This document shows, piece after piece, positions 27,441-37,184 of a stretch of DNA of 64,000 nucleotides. Source of the DNA: Advenella kashmirensis WT001 (lineage in GTDB: Bacteria; Pseudomonadota; Gammaproteobacteria; Burkholderiales; Burkholderiaceae_B). The notes under the pieces were generated by a model. The model was not told where the DNA came from. It saw only the letters and a list, made by a program, of their open reading frames with translations, and made no database searches. Where the stretch lies: NCBI RefSeq assembly GCF_000219915.2, contig NC_017964.1, positions 3,162,001 through 3,226,000 on the forward strand, written 5' to 3'. Each line of letters begins with the position of its first letter. Position 1 is the stretch's first letter. Position numbers and translations under genes: made by a program.

Positions 27441-28135
27441 TGCTCAGTTTGAATAACGTAAGTGTCGATCTGGCGGGCAATCAGATCCTCAGAAACATCA
27501 CGGCAACGTTCGATAGCGGGTTGACCATCGGCATTGTCGGGCGCAATGGTGCAGGCAAAACCACGCTGCTGCGCGCCATGATGGGACTGATCAAGGTGCG
27601 CAGCGGCGACATCCGTTTTGATGACGCCAATCTGACCGCGCTTGCGGGTCACGCCAGAGCGGCACTGCATATTGGCTATGCGCCGGAGAACCGGGTTATT
27701 TTCCCGACATTGTCAGTGGAACAGAATCTGCGTCTGCCGTGCGAAGTACAGAACATGAGTGCCGGCGCGATAAAAGCTCGCCTGGAGTGTGTACTGCAAG
27801 CCATACCACAGCTGGCGCCCATGCTGGACCGCTCGGGGTCGGCCTTATCGGGCGGCCAGGGCAAGATGGTGGCGCTGGGACGCGCGGTAATGATCGGCAC
27901 AAGACTACTGCTTCTGGACGAACCCTTTCAGGGCCTGGCGCCACGATTGGGCGCCGAGTATACCGAAGCGCTGAACCGGTTAAAGCAGCTTGAGCCCGAG
28001 CTGAGCATCGTCATTACAGAATCAAATATCAAGCTGCTGGGAGATATTCCAAATCAAATATGGAATATTGAACGCGGAGAAATGAGCTTATATGCAAATC
28101 AAAGGATAACTGAAAATGCCGCAAATGATTATTAA
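27440..28135 (+). CDS. livF: HAAT ABC transporter ATPase LivF
   Basis: A 231-residue ATPase with Walker A GRNGAGKTTL, the signature ALSGGQGKMVALGRA and Walker B LLLLDEPFQGLAP. The ATG at 27440 shares its A with the livG TGA; an in-frame TTG at 27437 is less likely. Its end overlaps the aldehyde dehydrogenase start by 20 bases, binding transporter and enzyme genes into one transcript. Confidence 0.92.
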   Translation: MLSLNNVSVDLAGNQILRNITATFDSGLTIGIVGRNGAGKTTLLRAMMGLIKVRSGDIRFDDANLTALAGHARAALHIGYAPENRVIFPTLSVEQNLRLPCEVQNMSAGAIKARLECVLQAIPQLAPMLDRSGSALSGGQGKMVALGRAVMIGTRLLLLDEPFQGLAPRLGAEYTEALNRLKQLEPELSIVITESNIKLLGDIPNQIWNIERGEMSLYANQRITENAANDY

Positions 28136-29548
28136 TGGACGCAAGACAAATGCAATATCCGGACAGATGCTGGATGTGATTTCACCGGTAGATGGCGCCG
28201 TTTTTACCCAGATTCCACGAGGCGATGAGGCCGATATCGACCTGGCAGTCAAGGCCGCAAGAATTGCCGCTGAAGGCCCCTGGAAAAAATTCACGGCACT
28301 CGAACGTGGTCGACTGCTGGTCAAATTAAGCGGACTGATTCTGGAGAACGCAGAACAACTGTCCCAGCTGGAAGCCAAGGATACCGGCAAGGCCATTTCC
28401 TCTGCAAGAAACGATATCCAGGTGATGGCCCGCTATTTTGAGTTCTATGGTACCGCCGCCGACAAGGTGCATGGCGAGGTGATTCCCTTTTTGAACGGCT
28501 ACTCGGTCCAGGCCATCAGAGAGCCTCTGGGTGTGACTGCACATATCATTCCCTGGAACTATCCGGCGCAAATGGTAGGCAGAAGTGTTGCGCCATCGCT
28601 GGCGATGGGCAATGCATGTGTGGTTAAGCCAGCCGAAGATGCCTGCCTGTCGGTAATCCGGGTAGCAGAACTGGCGCTGGAAGCAGGCCTGCCTGCCGGC
28701 GTATTCAATGTGGTCACCGGCTGGGCGAGGAAGCCGGCGCCAGCCTGTCCGCGCACGAAGACATCAACTTCGTTACCTTCACAGGTTCCAATGAAGTGGG
28801 TGTGCTGGTGCAAAAAGCCGCCGCCGAGCATGCGGTCAAGTGTGTGCTGGAACTGGGTGGGAAATCCGCTCATGTAGTGTTTAACGATGTCAATATGAAG
28901 CTGGCCGTTCCGGCCATTGTCAAAGGCATTATCGCCAACACCGGCCAGACCTGCACGGCGGGCAGCCGTCTGTTGATTCAGCGCGATATTTTCAACGAAT
29001 TCATCGACCTGGTTGCCGAAGAATTTTCAAAAACCAAAGTGGGCACACCAGACATGGATTTGAGCTGCGGCCCGGTGATCAATAAGTCGCAATTTGACCG
29101 GGTCAACCGCTATCTGGAACAAGGTAAAAAAGACGGCCTGAAAATACTTGCGCAGGGACAGATCCAAGCCGGTGTTCCGGACGGGGGCTATTACGTCACG
29201 CCAACCCTGTTTGTTGCCGACAACCATGACAGCGATCTGTTGATGCAGGAAATTTTCGGACCAGTGCTGGTGGCACTGGCTTTTGATACCGAAGAGCAAG
29301 CCGTGCATCTGGCAAACATTACCGATTACGGCCTGATGGCCGCTGTCTGGAGCGAGAATGGGGGCATCCAGCAGCGGGTAGCCAAGGAATTGAAATGCGG
29401 ACAGGTTTATATCAATGGCTTTGGTGCCGGCGGCGGGGTTGAACTGCCTTTTGGCGGCGTCAAGCGTAGCGGACACGGACGTGAGAAAGGCCTGGTTGCG
29501 CTTGAGGAAATGAGCACCACCAAAACAATCATTCACTATCACGGTTAA
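28116..29548 (+). CDS. NAD(P)-dependent aldehyde dehydrogenase (frame broken near 28722)
   Basis: 477 residues after one C is added near 28722, where GVFNVVTGLGEEAGASL must read on. Seen: the cofactor motif IIPWNYPAQM, KPAEDACLS, FTGSNEVG, the general-base Glu in LELGGKSAH, the catalytic Cys in TGQTCTAGSR, and EIFGPVL. It is closest in look to betaine/aminobutyraldehyde-type dehydrogenases, but the substrate is not predictable. The AAGGA upstream of the ATG supports the start. It overlaps livF, so its substrate probably derives from what the transporter brings in. Confidence 0.88.
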
Positions 29549-29584
29549 TCCCCGTCACACTCTATTAATAAGGAAGCATACAAC

Positions 29585-30337
29585 ATGGCTGTTCTGGATA
29601 AAAAAATCGCTATTGTCACCGGTGCTGGCAGCGGATTTGGCGAAGGCATTGCCACTGCCTATATCAATGAAGGCGCGAAGGTCATTGTGGCCGATATCAA
29701 CGAAGCGACGGCCCGGCGCGTTGCCGACGCACTCGGGAACAATGCCAGTGCGTTTACGGTCGATGTCTCCAATGGCGAGCAGGTGCGGGCATTGGTCGCG
29801 CATTGCGTGGACACCTTCGGAGCCCCTGATATCGTGGTCAATAACGCCGCCATCACTCACAAGAACCAGCCCATGCTTGATGTGGACGAAGCGATGTTTG
29901 ACCGGATGTTTGATGTCAACGTCAAGTCGATTTACCATATGGCCCAGGCAGTGGTTCCCGTGATGCGCCAGAGGGGCGCCGGCGTCATTCTCAATATCGG
30001 CTCAACGGCGGGGATACGCCCTCGCCCCGGCCTGAGCTGGTACAACGCGTCCAAGGGCGCGGTCAATGTGCTATCCAAATCCATGGCGGTCGAGCTGGGT
30101 CCTGACAATATCCGGGTCAATGCCATTTGCCCGGTCATGGGCATCACGGGTATGTTCGAGTTATTCATGGGTCTGCCCGACACGCCTGAAAACCGCGCCA
30201 AATTCATTTCATCCATCCCGCTGGGCCGGTTTTCCAAGCCCAAAGACGTGGCCGCAGCTGCCGTCTTCCTGGCCAGCGATGCCGCTGCGTTTATGACCGG
30301 CGTTGAATTGCCGGTTGACGGCGGCCGAACAGTATAA
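29585..30337 (+). CDS. short-chain dehydrogenase/reductase
   Basis: A 250-residue classical SDR. Seen: the cofactor motif VTGAGSGFGEG, the acidic residue after beta-2 (IVADINE), which favours NAD over NADP, the NNAA motif, the catalytic Ser in LNIGSTAG, the Tyr-x-x-x-Lys in WYNASKGAV, and the terminal GVELPVDGGRTV. It is an oxidoreductase of an alcohol or ketone, 36 bases after the aldehyde dehydrogenase and 12 bases before the zinc alcohol dehydrogenase. Confidence 0.92.
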   Translation: MAVLDKKIAIVTGAGSGFGEGIATAYINEGAKVIVADINEATARRVADALGNNASAFTVDVSNGEQVRALVAHCVDTFGAPDIVVNNAAITHKNQPMLDVDEAMFDRMFDVNVKSIYHMAQAVVPVMRQRGAGVILNIGSTAGIRPRPGLSWYNASKGAVNVLSKSMAVELGPDNIRVNAICPVMGITGMFELFMGLPDTPENRAKFISSIPLGRFSKPKDVAAAAVFLASDAAAFMTGVELPVDGGRTV

Positions 30338-30349
30338 AGAATACATGCG

Positions 30350-31474
30350 ATGAAAATCAAAGCTGCCATATTAAGGGCGATGAGCACGCAACTGCCCTAC
30401 GCGCAAAGCCGGCCATTGAGTATTGAACAAGTGGAGCTGGACCCGCCCGGCGATGGTGAGCTGCTTGTAAAAATGCAGGCTAGCGGTCTTTGTCATTCAG
30501 ACCTGTCGGTCATCAATGGCGATCGCCCCAGGGGGATGCCCATCGTGCTGGGCCATGAAGCCTCGGCCACGGTCGTCGAATGCGGGCGCGGCGTCTCCGA
30601 TCTGAAGTCAGGCGATCATGTGGTGATGGTGTTCGTGCCCAGCTGCGGTTGCTGCGCACCATGCGCCGAGGGGCGACCCGCATTATGCATTCCCGGTGCC
30701 GTCGCCAATACGGCGGGCACGCTGCTGTCCGGCGACAAGCGCCTGTCCCAGGATGGCCAGCCGCTAAACCACCATACCGGTGTGTCGTGCTTTGCAGAAT
30801 ACGCCGTGGTTTCCCGGCGCTCCTGCGTCAAGGTCAATCGCGATCTTTCTCACAGGGAGGCATCCCTTTTCGGATGCGCCGTGCTCACCGGTGCCGGTGC
30901 CGTCATCAACCGGGCCAGACTACAGGCCGGCGATACCGCTGCCATCGTCGGGCTTGGCGGTGTCGGCCTGAGCGCCTTAATTGCGGCGGTGGCCTCTGGC
31001 GCAAGAAGGATCGTGGCGGTCGATCTGAGTGACGATAAGCTGGCGCTGGCAAAAACACTGGGGGCAACCCACTGCATTAATCCCAAAGCCATTAAGGATA
31101 ATAGCGAGCTGATCGCGCAGGCCGGCGGTTGCGTAGACTATGGCTTTGACATGGCCGGTGCCGTGCAGGCGTTCGAGACAGCCTATACGCTTACCAAAAG
31201 GGGCGGGGCAACCATTACCTGCGGCCTGCCCAATCCCCGGGCCAGTTTTGCGCTGCCGCTGGCGCAACTGGTGGGCGAGGAAAGAACGGTGCAAGGCAGT
31301 TATCTGGGATCCGGCGTACCGTCGCGGGACATTGAAAAATATATAGATCTGTATGTCGCTGGAAAACTACCCGTAGACAAGCTGATGGGACAGACGTTCA
31401 CACTGGACCAAATTAATGAAGGTTTTGATCACCTTGCGTCGGGTAACGGACTGAGAGACACCATCCTCTTTTAG
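30350..31474 (+). CDS. zinc-dependent medium-chain alcohol dehydrogenase
   Basis: A 374-residue MDR enzyme. The catalytic zinc ligands lie in SGLCHSDLS and LGHEASATV. The structural zinc lobe has four cysteines in CGCCAPCAEGRPALC. The NAD site is GLGGVGLSA, with an acidic residue in AVDLSDD. It resembles class III / aryl-alcohol-type dehydrogenases. With the aldehyde dehydrogenase it could oxidise an imported alcohol through aldehyde to acid. The frame is unbroken. Confidence 0.92.
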   Translation: MKIKAAILRAMSTQLPYAQSRPLSIEQVELDPPGDGELLVKMQASGLCHSDLSVINGDRPRGMPIVLGHEASATVVECGRGVSDLKSGDHVVMVFVPSCGCCAPCAEGRPALCIPGAVANTAGTLLSGDKRLSQDGQPLNHHTGVSCFAEYAVVSRRSCVKVNRDLSHREASLFGCAVLTGAGAVINRARLQAGDTAAIVGLGGVGLSALIAAVASGARRIVAVDLSDDKLALAKTLGATHCINPKAIKDNSELIAQAGGCVDYGFDMAGAVQAFETAYTLTKRGGATITCGLPNPRASFALPLAQLVGEERTVQGSYLGSGVPSRDIEKYIDLYVAGKLPVDKLMGQTFTLDQINEGFDHLASGNGLRDTILF

Positions 31475-31502
31475 AGTGCAATAACAATCAGGAGACATAA
31501 CC

Positions 31503-32806
31503 ATGCTAAAAAAAACCATGCGGCTCATGCGACGGCGGCAATCGCCGGCCTTGCCATGAGCACCAATGCCTTTGCCCAGGAAAAGCCAGCCGAGCTCAAA
31601 CTGGGTATATCTACTTTTCTTTCCGGCTCTGCTTCAGTGTTCGGCGTACCGGCACGTCATGCGGCTGATCTGCTGATCAGCGACATCAATGCGGCCGGCG
31701 GCATTGACGGCGTCAAGATTGTACCTACCTATATTGACGAAGGCGGTGGTGGCGAAAAACTGCTTTCCGAGTATCGTCGCCTGGCAGAGAACGGAACCCG
31801 CGTTTTTCTTTCTGCCATTTCCAGCGGCAACTGCAACATCATTGCGCCGGTGGCCGAAGACCTGAAAACACTCAATATTTTGTGGGACTGCGGCACCGAA
31901 AAAGTACTGGAAGAGAAAGAGTATAAGTATGTGGTACGGACCCAGGCCAACGCCACGGCTGAAATGATTGCCTCTGTTCTGTACCTGCTCAAGACAAAAC
32001 CGGACTTCAAGACACTGGCCATTGTCAACCAGGATTACGCCTGGGGTCGTGACTCCAGAGAGATTTTCCTGGCTACGCTCAAACGCTTCAAGCCTGACGT
32101 GCGTGTGGTGGCCGAAATGTTCCCTAAATTTGGCGCAGCCGATTTTTCTACGGAAATCAGCCGTCTGCAGGCACTGCGACCGGATGTCATTCTGTCCACA
32201 TCCTGGGGCGGAGACCTGGACAACTTTGTACGCCAGGCCTCGCAGCGCAATCTGTTCAAAAACTCCACGTTCGTGCTGCCGCTGGCAGAAAGCTCGCTGG
32301 AACGCCTGGGCAGTGCCCTGCCGGAAGGCGTGATTGTCGGCGCCCGTGGCGACCACTACTTCCTGCATCCGGAAACCAAGGATGATCCGAAGCACCAGGC
32401 CTTCATCAAGAAATTTCGTGAAAAAACCAATGCCTATCCCATCTACTCGGTGTACCACATGGTGCAGGCGATCCATGGCCTGAAAGCCGGCTACGAAAAA
32501 GCCATCAAGGACAACGGCGGTAAATGGCCAAGCACCGAACAAGTGGCCGCGGCCATGCATGACGTGCAATTTACTGGCTTTGGTCGCAGCCTGAAAATTG
32601 ATCGCCCCGACGGCCAGGCTTATGAGGCGCAATTGCTGGGCATTACCAAGAAAGTACCTGATTATCCGTTCGCGGTGCTGGACAAGATGGTTATCTATTC
32701 TGGCGACAAACTGACCGCACCGGCCGGTAAAAAATCCATGGAGTGGATCAGCACGGTCGATGCAGCCGCGCTCAAAGCGGAAGAAGGCAAGCAATACGAT
32801 CATTGA
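31503..32806 (+). CDS. livK: HAAT-family periplasmic substrate-binding protein (signal peptide frame broken at an A run)
   Basis: 434 residues after repair. The ATG at 31503 has CAGGAG upstream. A run of eight A at 31508-31515 needs one more A; then MLKKNHAAHATAAIAGLAM leads into a cleavage after NAFA. The mature part is a Leu/Ile/Val-binding-protein fold: LKLGISTFLSGSASVFG, GGIDGVKIVPTYIDEGGG, FGAADFSTEISRLQALRPD. The ligand is unknown; receptors of this family bind amino acids, amides, aromatic acids or glycols. Unusually, it is the last gene of the operon. Confidence 0.88.
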
Positions 32807-32888
32807 CATCCGCTGCCGCAATAGTCAGGGCGCGCAGAAAGCTTTTCGTTTTTAACGCCCTGACAGCAATTGGCAGCAAGCCACAACG

Positions 32889-32936
32889 CTGCGTCCCATC
32901 GTCATGAATATCATCGACGCCGGGGCGCAGTTTTTT
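32889..32936 (+). terminator. rho-independent terminator of the liv operon
   Basis: CTGCGTCCC (32889-32897) pairs with GGGGCGCAG (32922-32930) and six T follow at 32931-32936. A second stem, GTCAGGGCG/CGCCCTGAC at 32824-32864, lies just upstream and has no T run. Confidence 0.7.
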
Positions 32937-33013
32937 ATGTTATGCCGGGCGCTTGAAGCATGGCGCAACACATCGGTGCATGCATGGTAAAGGCACCTGT
33001 GCTATATACGCGT

Positions 33014-34210
33014 TTACTGATCGCGCACTTTCGTGCCGCGTGCATGCGGCAGAAAATGCCAGAAAATTGCGGCCGAGATAAAACCAAAGCCGCCGGTTAG
33101 TGCGATGCCGGCACCCAGCGATACCAGCGCGGTCATGCCGGATAGCAGAAAGGGACCGGCACTGCTGCCCACGTCGCTAATCAACCGCCAAAGGCCCAGA
33201 AACTCGGTGCGTCCATGATCGGGAGAGGCATCTGCCCCCAGCGTCATGTTGATCCCCGAACCAAAACCATTGCCCAGCCCCAGCAGCATGGCAACCACGA
33301 TAAAGGAGAATACGGTAGTGGTAAATGGCATGATCACAAGTGAAATACCCATGATCAGGGTGCAGGGTAAGGCAACCCATAGCCGCCCCCATTCATCCAT
33401 GATCTTGCCGGCAGGATAGAACATCAGCATATCCACCGCCGAGGACAAGCCAAAGATGACCGAGGTCGCAGTCGGGCTCAGGCCGATATAATCGGCCCAC
33501 AACGGGATCACAATCTGCCTTGCGGCACGCATGGCACTGATCAACAAGACGGCCAGGCCCAGTGACATGAACACGCCGGCGTGCTCACGGGCAATACGCG
33601 CCATGCGGGGTTTGGCTGCCGACAGGTTCTGCGTCCTGGGCTCGATCTTCAGATCCGGCATATAGTAGGTCAGCACCGTTGAGGCGATCAGCGCAGCCAG
33701 CCCCACCCAGTAGGCACCGGACAGCCCCACAAAGTGCATCACCCCTGCCCCCGCGAACGGTCCTGCAAACATGCCGATACGGTTGACACCACCCAGAACC
33801 GAGAGCGCCCGGGCCCGCATATAAAAAGGCACGGCCTCGATCATATAAGTTTGCCGGGCAAGAAAGAAGACAGAGGTTGAGACGCCGATCAGCAGTGTTG
33901 CCAATGCCAGTAGCAAGACATGGTTGGCAAATATGCACAGCAACAGGGCAATGATGGTGATGGCCGATGCCCCCAGCAGCGCGCTTCGCTCGCCCAGGCG
34001 CGAAGTGATCAGCGCAGCGGGAATATTGGCCAGCAGCGACCCCAGGCCGATCAGCGCAATGATCAAGCCTGCCAAGGCAGGCGTCGCACCCAGATCGCGG
34101 GCGCTCAACGCGATCACCGGTAAAATCGCCCCGTTGGCAAAACCGAAAAGCAGCGAAGGACCGTAAGCAGGAACGGCAATGCTTTTTAAACTGAAACTGC
34201 TGTCCGCCAT
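33014..34210 (-). CDS. major facilitator superfamily transporter
   Basis: A 398-residue protein with about twelve hydrophobic helices. The MFS loop 2-3 motif is present in variant form (ALITSRLGERSALLG) and the mid-region FFLARQTYMIEAVPFYMRARALS resembles drug/sugar exporters. The C-terminal domain has YPAGKIMDEWGRLWV. The substrate is unknown. It lies alone, convergent with the liv operon. Confidence 0.88.
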   Translation of the reverse strand: MADSSFSLKSIAVPAYGPSLLFGFANGAILPVIALSARDLGATPALAGLIIALIGLGSLLANIPAALITSRLGERSALLGASAITIIALLLCIFANHVLLLALATLLIGVSTSVFFLARQTYMIEAVPFYMRARALSVLGGVNRIGMFAGPFAGAGVMHFVGLSGAYWVGLAALIASTVLTYYMPDLKIEPRTQNLSAAKPRMARIAREHAGVFMSLGLAVLLISAMRAARQIVIPLWADYIGLSPTATSVIFGLSSAVDMLMFYPAGKIMDEWGRLWVALPCTLIMGISLVIMPFTTTVFSFIVVAMLLGLGNGFGSGINMTLGADASPDHGRTEFLGLWRLISDVGSSAGPFLLSGMTALVSLGAGIALTGGFGFISAAIFWHFLPHARGTKVRDQ

Positions 34211-34378
34211 GCGGGTGTCCTTCGTAACGCTTGATGATGTTCGCTATTTTACCCGGCGCAAGGGTAACCGTTGCGGTAATGCGCGTCTTTGAACGCATGG
34301 GCAGGCGCTTGCGGCGCCGTCGCGGGCTGTGACGCGGTCCTTTCCCCAACTCGCTCTATGCTGCCTGTGAGACCAGCC

Positions 34379-34501
34379 TCACTTTAACAGGAACGATTTT
34401 GGACGCTGACCAGACCAGGAATATGCCCACCACTCGGGGTGACAGGCGGGCAATACACGCTGCAATTGACCACTGCGCAGATCGTCGTTAACCAGCCATT
34501 G
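34379..34501 (-). pseudogene. C-terminal remnant of a LysR-type regulator
   Basis: On the minus strand from about 34501 to a TGA at 34379-34381 the frame reads QWLVNDDLRSGQLQRVLPAC and then a short tail ending FLLK. The WLV-D-L-SG-L-VLP pattern is the usual end of a LysR effector domain. Upstream the frame meets a stop, and no helix-turn-helix or remaining domain exists between here and the tRNA terminator. About 40 of some 300 residues survive, so this is a true gene fragment rather than a single frame error. Confidence 0.65.
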
Positions 34502-34576
34502 CTGCTATTCGTTATACAAGACAGAAAGTGGAGCTGCGGCCAAGCAGTGACCGGGGCTGCAGCACGTTGTAGAGTC

Positions 34577-34618
34577 AAAAAATAAAAAAGCCGCTACTCC
34601 ATTTTCAGGCTAGCGGCT
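34577..34618 (-). terminator. rho-independent terminator of tRNA-Lys
   Basis: On the minus strand an 8 bp stem (34611-34618 with 34589-34596) is followed by T6-A-T6 at 34588-34577. It lies about 30 bases past the tRNA 3' end. Confidence 0.85.
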
Positions 34619-34644
34619 AAGATATTCTTTCTACAAGATTTTCC

Positions 34645-34720
34645 TGGTGGGCTGGGCGAGACTCGAACTCGCGACCAATGGATTAAAAGTCCACTGCTCT
34701 ACCGACTGAGCTACCAGCCC
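34645..34720 (-). tRNA. tRNA-Lys (anticodon UUU)
   Basis: A full cloverleaf of 76 bases: acceptor GGGCTGG pairs with CCAGCCC, D-loop AGCTCAGTCGGTAGAGC, anticodon stem TGGA/TCCA around CTTTTAA, T-loop GTTCGAGTC, and an encoded CCA. The anticodon TTT is at 34685-34687. A strong terminator follows. It carries the wobble uridine that MnmC-type enzymes modify; mnmC lies about 2.5 kb away. Confidence 0.98.
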
Positions 34721-34828
34721 AGGAAAGAAAAAGATTATGAAGGAATTCGAACTTGCTGTCAATACTATTTGCATAATTGCGACAAAGAAATTACTTTTTT
34801 TCTTTGTCGCAACAGGCACAACTACTTT

Positions 34829-37025
34829 TTACCGCTCGCGCGAGATACGCACTTCTGCGCCACGGCGTTTTACTTCGAGACCATCGGACTGCAGAATCTT
34901 CAGTCCTTCCAGGCCTTTGATATAACTGGAACCCTGCATCTGCATGACGCGAATTTTGTTGCGCATCACAACCGGGTTATGCATGGGCATGCCGAACATC
35001 CAGACTTCGTCCAGGATACGCGCCGAGTTGAACTCACCCATATGTCGCAGGACGGGCCCCAGACACAGCATATGGCCCTCACGACCAAAGACCGGTACCG
35101 AGTCCAGCCCGCACTCAACCGTGAGCACCTGCCCGCCCTCATAGCGTTGGTTCAGGTTCAGATCCCACCACGCATCGCCCTCAGGCAAATAGACATTCAC
35201 CGACGAACCCGGCTGCAGCACAGGCGCACCAGCAGCGCCGGGCCCAGCATGTATTGCTGGTCCCAGGCACGCGCTTGGCGTCATCAGGGTACGCCAGCGC
35301 CATCATTCGCTGCACCGGCAGGCCGGTGCGTACGGAATCTTCAATGACGCCATTAATGTACGGAATCAGGCGATAGCGCAGTTCAAGCAATGTCCGGATC
35401 TTTGTCTGCAGGTCTTCCGGATAGGCGCTGGGCAAGAGTGCCGGCGCGGCCTGAAAGGCAAACCCGGCAGAAAATACACAAAGACCCAGCATGCGCAGGT
35501 AGATCGTCGCATCCAGCGGCGTGTCGCCATCCAGCTGCTCGGGATTGCCCAGATCATGCGTGACCGCGATCGCGCCGCTGGCCTGGATCGACAGCGCCTG
35601 CCGCAACCACTGCGTCAGGCCGTCCCAGTCATTGGCAGATGCCGGCGTTTTTTGCCAGGCAACGCGCTGCACGGCCATGATCAGATCGGCAGAAGGCACC
35701 ACGCCTTCGGTAGGCGTCTTGTTCATGGAAACCGCATCGAACAGCGCACGGCGCAGCAACAGCGGATACAGCTCTCTGAGCAGCGCACCGGATTCGCCAT
35801 TGCGTGCACTGACCGCATCGGGAATCTCTACCGGAAACGAACTGTGAAAAGCGCCGACGCCTTCGTCGACCAGCTGATGATGCCGCTCAACCCAGAACGC
35901 ATAGGCATCCTTGTAGGTCAGGTCCAGCAGACCAAACGGCACATTGCCGTTTTCCGGCACACCGTCAAAGACATAGGCATTGCCATCGTCGCTGGTCAGC
36001 AGCCAGCCGCGATCTTCCAGATCGTCAAACAGGACCGATTCACGCGGCACACCCGGAAAGGACGGCACACAGATTTCAAAAAACTTTTCGCGCAACGCGC
36101 CGAGCGTACGGCGCGCATCATCCATGCGACTGTGATCCCACTCCAGTACCAGCTTGTCTGCCTGGAACTGCACCATGGACGGCTGGGCAAAATCCAGCAC
36201 GTCCAGTGAAAACTGGGCCTGCCGCAGTGCTTCGGCCTGCTCAATAAAGCCGGGTGTAGACTGGCCCGGCTGCTGCTTGAGCCATGCACCCATGGCCCAC
36301 AACGGCGGCTGGCCGGCACGGCCGGTTAGCGCGGAATACTGGTTGAAAATTTCAGGCACATCGCCGGCAAACAGGAACAGGTCGAAGACCGGGCCATCAA
36401 TGAAAATCTGGTAAGTGCCCGGGTTATCTTCCGTACCGGGATCGTGCATGACCCGCTCCAGCGAGTTCACGTATATTCCCCAGCCCCTGGGATTCCAGGC
36501 CAGCGGCAAATAACGGAAGTCATTCAGGTCGGACACAATTTCCACGCCGCGGCGGTTGAAGTCGCCAGCGGTTTCGCCAAGCCCGAAAACCGGTTCATTG
36601 TCCGGCAGATCGAACATGACCGACCAATGGGCAGGCTGCCCTGCTTCGGACTCCATGACCAGCGGCGTCTCAAAGCCATCATCAGTGCGCAAAATACATG
36701 TTTCGCCACGAAATAGCGACATCTTCAGCGGACTGTTGCAGATTACCAGAGACACATCGCCCTGAGTGAAACGCCAGCCGGACTCATGAATCAGAGATTC
36801 GGTGAGCATCTCACCGATGCACTCTTCACGAGCGATGGTCAGTGCCTGGCGTTGCTTTTGGCGCGCGGTTTGTTTTTCTTCGGAAAGCCTGTCGGGCAAC
36901 CCTGCCAGGATCCTGAATACGCCCGGGCTATGAGCCTCGACACGCAATAATAAATCAGTGTCCGTAGAAAACTCGGCATGCGTTGCATGAGCGGACTTGA
37001 ATACAAGACGATCAAATTGAATCAC
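34829..37025 (-). CDS. divergent glycoside hydrolase family 31 protein (frame broken twice)
   Basis: 732 residues after adding one base near 35268 and one near 35227, which rejoin DQQYMLGPALLVAPVLQPGS. The order matches GH31: N-terminal beta-sandwich with PVFGLGETAGDFNRRG, the barrel (PPLWAMGAWLKQQ), and the C-terminal YLPEGDAWWDL. However, where GH31 has the nucleophile Asp in a KTDFGE-type motif, this has AFHSSFPVEIP (residues 392-402), and the WINP-type strand reads CVPSFPG. The THDLG segment near 490 is kept, and ND at 465-466 may hold the acid/base. It may be a non-catalytic relative. It has no sugar transporter nearby. Confidence 0.8.
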
Positions 37026-37184
37026 GTGAGTTCTTTTCAGTGAGGGGAAAATACCGGAGCATGGAAACGGGCAAGAGATTCCCTAAAAACGCTTATTTTG
37101 ACTCATTTACCACACAAAATAAAATCAATTTCGTGTTTTGGCTAAAAAACAAAGCAGAGCCGACCGTTTTTCATGCGATTTTTT

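Noticed and set aside
34645..34720. Integrated element at tRNA-Lys
   Set aside because: No integrase, no repeat of the tRNA 3' end and no foreign-looking gene block was found nearby. Only the LysR scar remains as a hint.
34829..35284. Separate 151-residue gene after the GH31 protein
   Set aside because: It is the GH31 C-terminal sandwich in another frame. Two added bases join it smoothly to the main frame.
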